Shown: positions 58,804-64,000 of the stretch, piece by piece
How the letters are laid out: each line of letters opens with the position of its first letter
Position numbering within the stretch: the first letter of the stretch is position 1
NCBI GenBank assembly: GCA_963556195.1
Contig: OY744537.1
Span: 15,902,743-15,966,742, forward strand
From: Sepiola atlantica
Lineage: Eukaryota > Mollusca > Cephalopoda > Sepiida > Sepiolidae
Direction: 5' to 3'
DNA length: 64,000 nucleotides
The notes under the pieces: generated by a model
The model's input: the letters and a program-made list of their open reading frames with translations, nothing else
The model's database searches: none
Told to the model about the DNA's origin: nothing
Made by a program: the position numbers and the translations under genes

Positions 58804-58806
<3 letters not shown>

Positions 58807-59814
58807 CTAGTTGATCTATAAGCACAGTGAATAGACACTAAATTTAAGGCATATAGACAGCATCAATGGAACAACATACCTACACCCTCACTTTTACAGC
58901 AAGAGAGGGAAAATTTTGTGTATGTATTCCTCAAATCTTAGCAGATTATGTTGAAACATAGTTTAAGGATGTATATAAGGGTTTAAATTTAAATAAAAAC
59001 AGATGCTATATTACATGTAGGGAGTAGTGCACTGTAGGCAAAACATTTATGAAATCATATAAAATATAAAAGTTATTAAAAGGAAAAAGCACCTACATAT
59101 ATAATTTTACAATGAGAAAAAAAAAGTTATTTTTGTTATAATAAAATACACCGTTGGATACAAGATAAGATAAACAGATCAAATGACAAGATTGAAAAAT
59201 TCAATGATTTTAAATTAAACATTTATTTACCAACGTAATGTGTCAAATCGGGATGGCATGGATTATTTTATATTTCTTAGTTTTTCGAGATATACCTTTT
59301 TTTCAAAAAGAAATTTTCACTCAATATGGTGTGCTTTTTTCCATAGAAGTCGGGAAAAGTTATGTGATGCACTTTTTAGCAGTCTGGCAGAAATTAATTG
59401 TTAATGATTTAATTTATGTTATAAATGTATTTTGAGATTTCGTGTTTGTTTATTATTAGATTATTATTATTATATTATAAAACATTTAGTATCATTATAT
59501 CGTTTCATATTTTTATTTAAATATATTATTTATATTTATTTGTTAATATGGCAATAAATTGTTTTGTAATGTAAAGGGCAATAATTCGTTTTAATTCAGT
59601 TGTGTGTTTCCTGTATTAGTGGAAGATTATTTGGAGTTTTAATAATTTTATAGGTTGTTTTGATTTTTTGTCGTTATTTTATATTTTGTTATTTATTAGC
59701 ATTGATATTTGTTGTTATTGTTTGTGTTATATATATTATTCGTTATCATATGCAGTATAGTTATCAATCGTGTACTTAGCTAATGTTTATTCGTTTATTT
59801 TCATACACACATAC
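58804..59814. other. No gene or classified repeat seen
   Basis: Strongly AT-rich; the frame at 59238-59435 has no supporting motif. Confidence 0.35.
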
Positions 59815-59815
59815 A

Positions 59816-59924
<109 letters not shown>

Positions 59925-59932
59925 GATAATTT

Positions 59933-60009
59933 ATTTCATTTTGACTACAAAATTGATTTTGTTTCACGAGAGCAGTTTTTAGGAGCTCTCGAACTTCAGG
60001 TCTTGAAAT
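59933..60009 (-). ncRNA. Hammerhead motif, one core change
   Basis: Minus strand: stem I ATTTCA-A-GAC with GTC-AAAA-TGAAAT, first core CTGAAGT (expected CTGANGA), stem II CGAGAG with CTCTCG, core GAAA (plus 59962-59965), stem III ACAAAAT-CA-ATTTTGT, cleavage UA. Stem II is perfect, but the last A of the first core is T, which should reduce or abolish cleavage. Confidence 0.65.
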
Positions 60010-60025
60010 AGCATTACCTAATGCG

Positions 60026-60102
60026 ATTTCAAGACCTGAAGATCGGAAGCTCCTAAAAACTGCTCTCCTGAAACAAAATCAATTTTGTAGTCAAAATGAA
60101 AT
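60026..60102 (+). ncRNA. Hammerhead motif, core intact, stem II weakened
   Basis: Core CTGAAGA is at 60036-60042 and GAAA at 60070-60073. Stem III ACAAAAT/ATTTTGT has a CA loop; U 60088, A 60089 at cleavage; stem I ATTTCA-A-GAC pairs with GTC-AAAA-TGAAAT. Stem II is damaged (CGGAAG against CTCTCC). Confidence 0.7.
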
Positions 60103-60210
60103 AAATTATCATTTATATTTATATTTCCGCTCTATATTTTTATTGGGCAGTCTCATAAACCCGGTTCAATTCCCCTGGATTTATACCCTGTGGATCTATA
60201 CCATACTCGG

Positions 60211-60211
<1 letters not shown>

Positions 60212-60293
<82 letters not shown>
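60212..60293. repeat. (TA)n-(TG)n compound microsatellite
   Basis: TA repeats to about 60263, then TG repeats. Confidence 0.95.
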
Positions 60294-60296
<3 letters not shown>

Positions 60297-60395
60297 TGAT
60301 TTTTTGAAGGCTTACCAAAGCATTCCGTTCAGGAGCCCAACCATCCCCACAAAAGACCTTTTCATTCAAAGATTAGGTCCTTATATATATACACG

Positions 60396-60397
<2 letters not shown>

Positions 60398-60466
<69 letters not shown>
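60398..60466. repeat. (TA)n array
   Basis: Pure TA array, followed by an AC/ACGC-rich segment (60467-60690) with no gene. Confidence 0.95.
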
Positions 60467-60467
<1 letters not shown>

Positions 60468-61033
60468 GCGAAAACGCACGTACGCACAGCGCACGCAAAC
60501 ATATATAAATGCATATGAACATAAACACGTACACCCGCGCACACACGTGTGCAGACGCACAAATAGGCATAGATATGCATGGACACATACACCCATGAAA
60601 TGGGTCAACATACTACAGATGTTAAGTCATGTACACACCCAGACACGTGTGGGTATATATACACCCTACTCACACAGAAACAAAGGTGCACATATACATG
60701 CATACATCTTTAATACATTTATTTATTGATTTTATTTGCTATGTATTATTATTTTTTTTAAAATAATTATTAAAGTTTGTTGATTACTGTTATGTATTTA
60801 TTTATAATTAACCTATGTACTTATATAAGAATGTATTCGCTATCCATATGCATGCACATACGCGCACGCATATATGCACACACACAAATATAGGTACACA
60901 TTCACACACGCACATGTACATACATAAACAGACCGAGGTGCTGCATTATGTTTAGTTTTGTACAAACCATAGATGCGCGTGGGTATTCATATCCACAACA
61001 ACACGCGTACCCGTACATACATATTCATACATG

Positions 61034-61036
<3 letters not shown>

Positions 61037-61101
<65 letters not shown>
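61037..61101. repeat. (TA)n array
   Basis: Pure TA array preceded by CATACATATTCATACATGCA; it lies about 100 bp beyond the 3' end of the PLE fragment. Confidence 0.95.
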
Positions 61102-61105
<4 letters not shown>

Positions 61106-61202
61106 TAGTAGTATTTTTTGTTATTGTTTGATATTAATTTGTTTACTTTATATGTATTTATTGCGTGTCTGTTGTATGTGGTTGTATTAAAAAATTACAA
61201 TT

Positions 61203-61835
61203 GAGTTCTGTTCTGTTATTTATTGTGGGGTGAAATTTTCATATCAATAGCGATTTTAATATTCTGAAGTTGCCTAAGCCCCTTTCGGTATAACGTATTC
61301 TCACCCGGATGTCTTTAATGGTGTTTTTGTTTGGTGATATATATTTGCGGAATGATTGCACCTTAGGTGTTATGTATTCATTTATGCGTATATGCAATGG
61401 TCTTACTGTGCTACCGATGTAGAATTCATTGCATATTACACATTATATTTGGTTCACTATATGCATGTGGTTGCATAAGCCTGTGTACCTGATGGGGAAA
61501 TTTGGTGAAGTGCAAGGGTTGTGCATATGGACAGGTGTTCCAGAGTGTGTAAGTTGGGTCTTCAAATGCCCTTTGCTGATGGCCTTGCGTATGAGATTCT
61601 CTCGCTAAAATGTGGTAATTTTAGGAAACAGGTGTTAGAGTGTGTATGTTGCGGCTGTTTTCTGGAGGTCTTAAGGTGGGATTTGATTGTTTGTATCCAT
61701 TTCACTCGAGTACTTGTTACAAATGTTTAGCAGAGGTGATTTTTTTTCTATATCTTTTGTGCATTTGTTATGGATGTGGGTTATTTCAACTGTAGCATAT
61801 TCTATTTTGGCGTTGGTGAAGACGGCTGAGTTTCA
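61203..61835 (-). pseudogene. PLE GIY-YIG region, third lineage, broken
   Basis: Minus strand from about 61830: SAVFTNAKIEYATVEITHIH, then several stops, SKGHLKTQLTHSGTPVHMHN, and from about 61445 CVICNEFYIGSTVRPLHIRI with NEYITPKVQSF, IRYTERGLGNFRILKSLLI, stop, HPTINNRTEL. YIGST, the following Arg and the final PTINNR are the hallmark positions of a GIY-YIG nuclease fused to RT. Its sequence differs clearly from the nucleases at 38 and 49 kb. Stops at Q-I-stop-C-V and elsewhere make it non-functional. Confidence 0.75.
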
Positions 61836-61860
61836 GTTTACAAAGATATCTCTGCATGCA

Positions 61861-61930
<70 letters not shown>

Positions 61931-61958
61931 CTGTGTATGTGTGTATGTGTGTGTGTTT
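61861..61958. repeat. (TA)n-(TG)n compound microsatellite
   Basis: TA then TG repeats directly upstream of the PLE fragment (minus orientation). Confidence 0.95.
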
Positions 61959-62649
61959 GTAGCATGTACAATAAGCTAGTTTAAAAAAAACGTGTTTGAC
62001 GGTGTCTTTTACAAGAGCTAATATGGATTATTTTATCTGAAAACTATATATTACAGTTTTTATGAGATGTATTCTGATTTCATGACCAGATCGATGAAAC
62101 CAGAGTACATCCAACAGACACTGTAATGTATCCTTTTTAAATAAAATAATTTATGCAAAAATGACAGGAAGAAATTATTCTTCGCCACAGTTCGCACTAA
62201 TATTTGCATAAAATCATAGAATTACGTCAGTAATTTAGTTTTTCATACATAAAATATTATTATAATTTCTGATTACAATTTCTTAGCTGACGTCTGGATT
62301 CGTCGCTTGTAAGATCTTTCTTTTACTGTTATAGCTTTAAAATTGATTCTCATTTTTTTCTTCTTTTGGTGAACAAACATATGTAAAATACAATATTTTT
62401 TTTGTTTGTTTTTGAGAAAAAACGGCTGTAAAGGATAAATAAATGTTAGAACAAAGTTGGATTATTGTATTGTTAGGAAACCTCCTTTTAGAGAATTTAC
62501 CGTATTACAGAGCAAGATATAGAATTTTAAAAATTCAAGACACTATGTCAGTTAGATGTAATAATTTATTTCACCGATTTGCTCGGATCGTCAGACGTAG
62601 GACTAAATATTTAGTAACAAAAACCATAAAAAATTTAGATTATTACATC
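61959..62649. other. No gene or classified repeat seen
   Basis: AT-rich; the 69-aa frame at 62443-62652 has no supporting motif. Confidence 0.35.
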
Positions 62650-64000
62650 TGAGAGAGGGGGAGTTAATTCAGTCTTCAGATCAAGTATCTAAAATCCAAG
62701 GCTTAAGCTTTGGGGGTATTAAGAAACATTTTTAATTCAGTGAATCTTGCTTAATTAATGTCTAATTAACATGAGTGACATCGAATGCAAATCTTAAATC
62801 ACTGAATTTTCAAACGTTTTTTTTCCATATTATGCCCCCTAAAAACTCTTTTAAAATACTTCAAAGGAACTGAAATCTGGAGAATATTTATTCATTGATG
62901 TCTAATACCTAATGTTAAAAATCCACACTAATACCTAATGTTAAAAATCCACACTAATACCTAATGTTAAATATCCACACTAATACCTAATGTTAAAAAT
63001 CCACACTAATACCTAATGTTAAAAATCTACACTAATACCTAATGTTAAAAATCCACACTAATACCTAATGTTAAAAATCCACACTAATACCTAATGTTAA
63101 AAATCCACACTAATACCTAATATTAAAAATCTACACTAATACCTAATGTTAAAAATCCACACTAATACCTAATGTTAAAAATCCACACTAATACCTAATG
63201 TTAAAAATCCACACTAATACCTAATGTTAAAAACCACACTAATACCTAATGTTAAAAACCACACTAATACCTAATGTTAAAAATCCACACTAATACCTAA
63301 TGTTAAAAATCCACATTAATACCTAATGTTAAAAATCCACACTAATACCTAATGTTAAAAATCCACACTAATATCTCATGTTAAAAACCACACTAATACC
63401 TAATGTTAAAAATCCACACTAATACCTAATGTTAAAAATCCACACTAATACCTAATGTTAAAAATCCACACTAATACCTAATGTTAAAAATCCACACTAA
63501 TACCTAATGTTAAAAATCCACACTAATACCTAATGTTAAAAATCTACACTAATACCTAATGTTAAAAATCCACACTAATACCTAATGTTAAAAATCCACA
63601 CTAATACCTAATGTTAAAAATCCACACTAATACCTAATGTTAAAAATCTACACTAATACCTAATGTTAAAAATCCACACTAATACCTAATGTTAAAAATC
63701 CACACTAATACCTAATGTTAAAAATCTACACTAATACCTAATGTTAAAAATCCACACTAATACCTAATGTTAAAAATCCACACTAATACCTAATGTTAAA
63801 AATCCACACTAATACCTAATGTTAAAAATCCACACTAATCGAAGGTATCTGAATTTTCACGAAGAGCTTCAACTCCTTTTTGCCTCTTTTGTATCAAACT
63901 AAATTAAACTAAATAGAGCCCATATTACCTACCCTTACGCTTAGCACATGTGTTTAACAAATGAATAATGATCAGTTTATTAGTTTAGGAGTTTATTCTA
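62650..64000 (+). repeat. Interspersed repeat R1, copy C, expanded and cut by window end
   Basis: 62670-62900 and 63838-64000 align to the two halves of R1 copy B: AAGGCTTAAGCT, AGTGAATCTTGCTTAATTAA, ATATTATGCCCC, then ATCGAAGGTATCTGAATTTT, CACGAAGAGCTT, AATGATCAGTTTATTAGTTT. Between them a 26-bp minisatellite has grown. Confidence 0.75.
62902..63838 (+). repeat. 26-bp minisatellite, about 36 units, inside R1
   Basis: The unit is TAATACCTAATGTTAAAAAT followed by CCACAC. Units are highly homogeneous, with recurring variants (CTACAC; a 25-bp form lacking one T/A before CCACAC; one ATATCTCATG). The first unit follows GATGTC and the last runs into TAATCGAAGG, both R1 sequence, so the array arose in situ. 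Confidence 0.95.

Overview
This window is repeat-dense DNA from a large animal genome. The mixture of hammerhead-ribozyme-bearing Penelope-like elements (PLEs), long (TA)n arrays, SINEs built on U2 snRNA, 5S rRNA and tRNA heads, decayed APE-type LINEs and a Helitron suggests a lophotrochozoan, most plausibly a coleoid cephalopod (octopus-like). That assignment is inference from repeat style; no host marker gene settles it. There is no bacterial-type gene content, CRISPR array or operon. Most long open frames are artefacts of microsatellites, for example poly-Ile/Tyr from (TA)n, poly-Asp/Met from (GAT)n and an Ile-Ile-Glu-Asn repeat from a 12-bp satellite.

Layout. 1-6 kb: two complete U2-headed SINEs with target-site duplications, a Helitron 3' end, a G-run tract and a PLE-derived inverted repeat with a hammerhead motif. 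6-11 kb: hairpin element, GAT and TA arrays, a decayed CR1/Jockey-like LINE and a 158-bp-arm inverted repeat. 11-20 kb: older SINE copies, LINE tails, a tRNA-type SINE with a 32-bp duplication, a GAT/GGT array and an RT fragment. 20-31 kb: inverted repeats, a Helitron, an antisense U2-SINE, two copies of an interspersed repeat (here R1), a 230-bp palindrome with two head-to-head hammerheads, and a 515-bp retroposon. 31-41 kb: a perfect 21-bp hairpin, LINE fragments, very large TA-type arrays and a PLE RT/GIY-YIG pseudogene. 41-47 kb: a 1.7-kb 12-bp minisatellite and more SINE and LINE copies. 47-54 kb: tRNA-SINE, mariner fragment, PLE endonuclease fragment, three further hammerheads, a candidate secreted Cys-rich host exon (52.4-52.8 kb) and a 5S-headed SINE. 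54-64 kb: triplet arrays, an interstitial telomeric tract, two PLE endonuclease fragments, a second ribozyme palindrome, and an R1 copy carrying a 26-bp minisatellite.

The unifying theme is non-coding RNA parts carried by retroelements. At least seven well-formed or near-complete hammerheads sit in PLE-derived termini, usually next to (TA)n, and several are arranged as palindromes. SINE families swap heads while sharing a body or a tail. The only candidate host gene piece is the minus-strand exon at 52405-52776.
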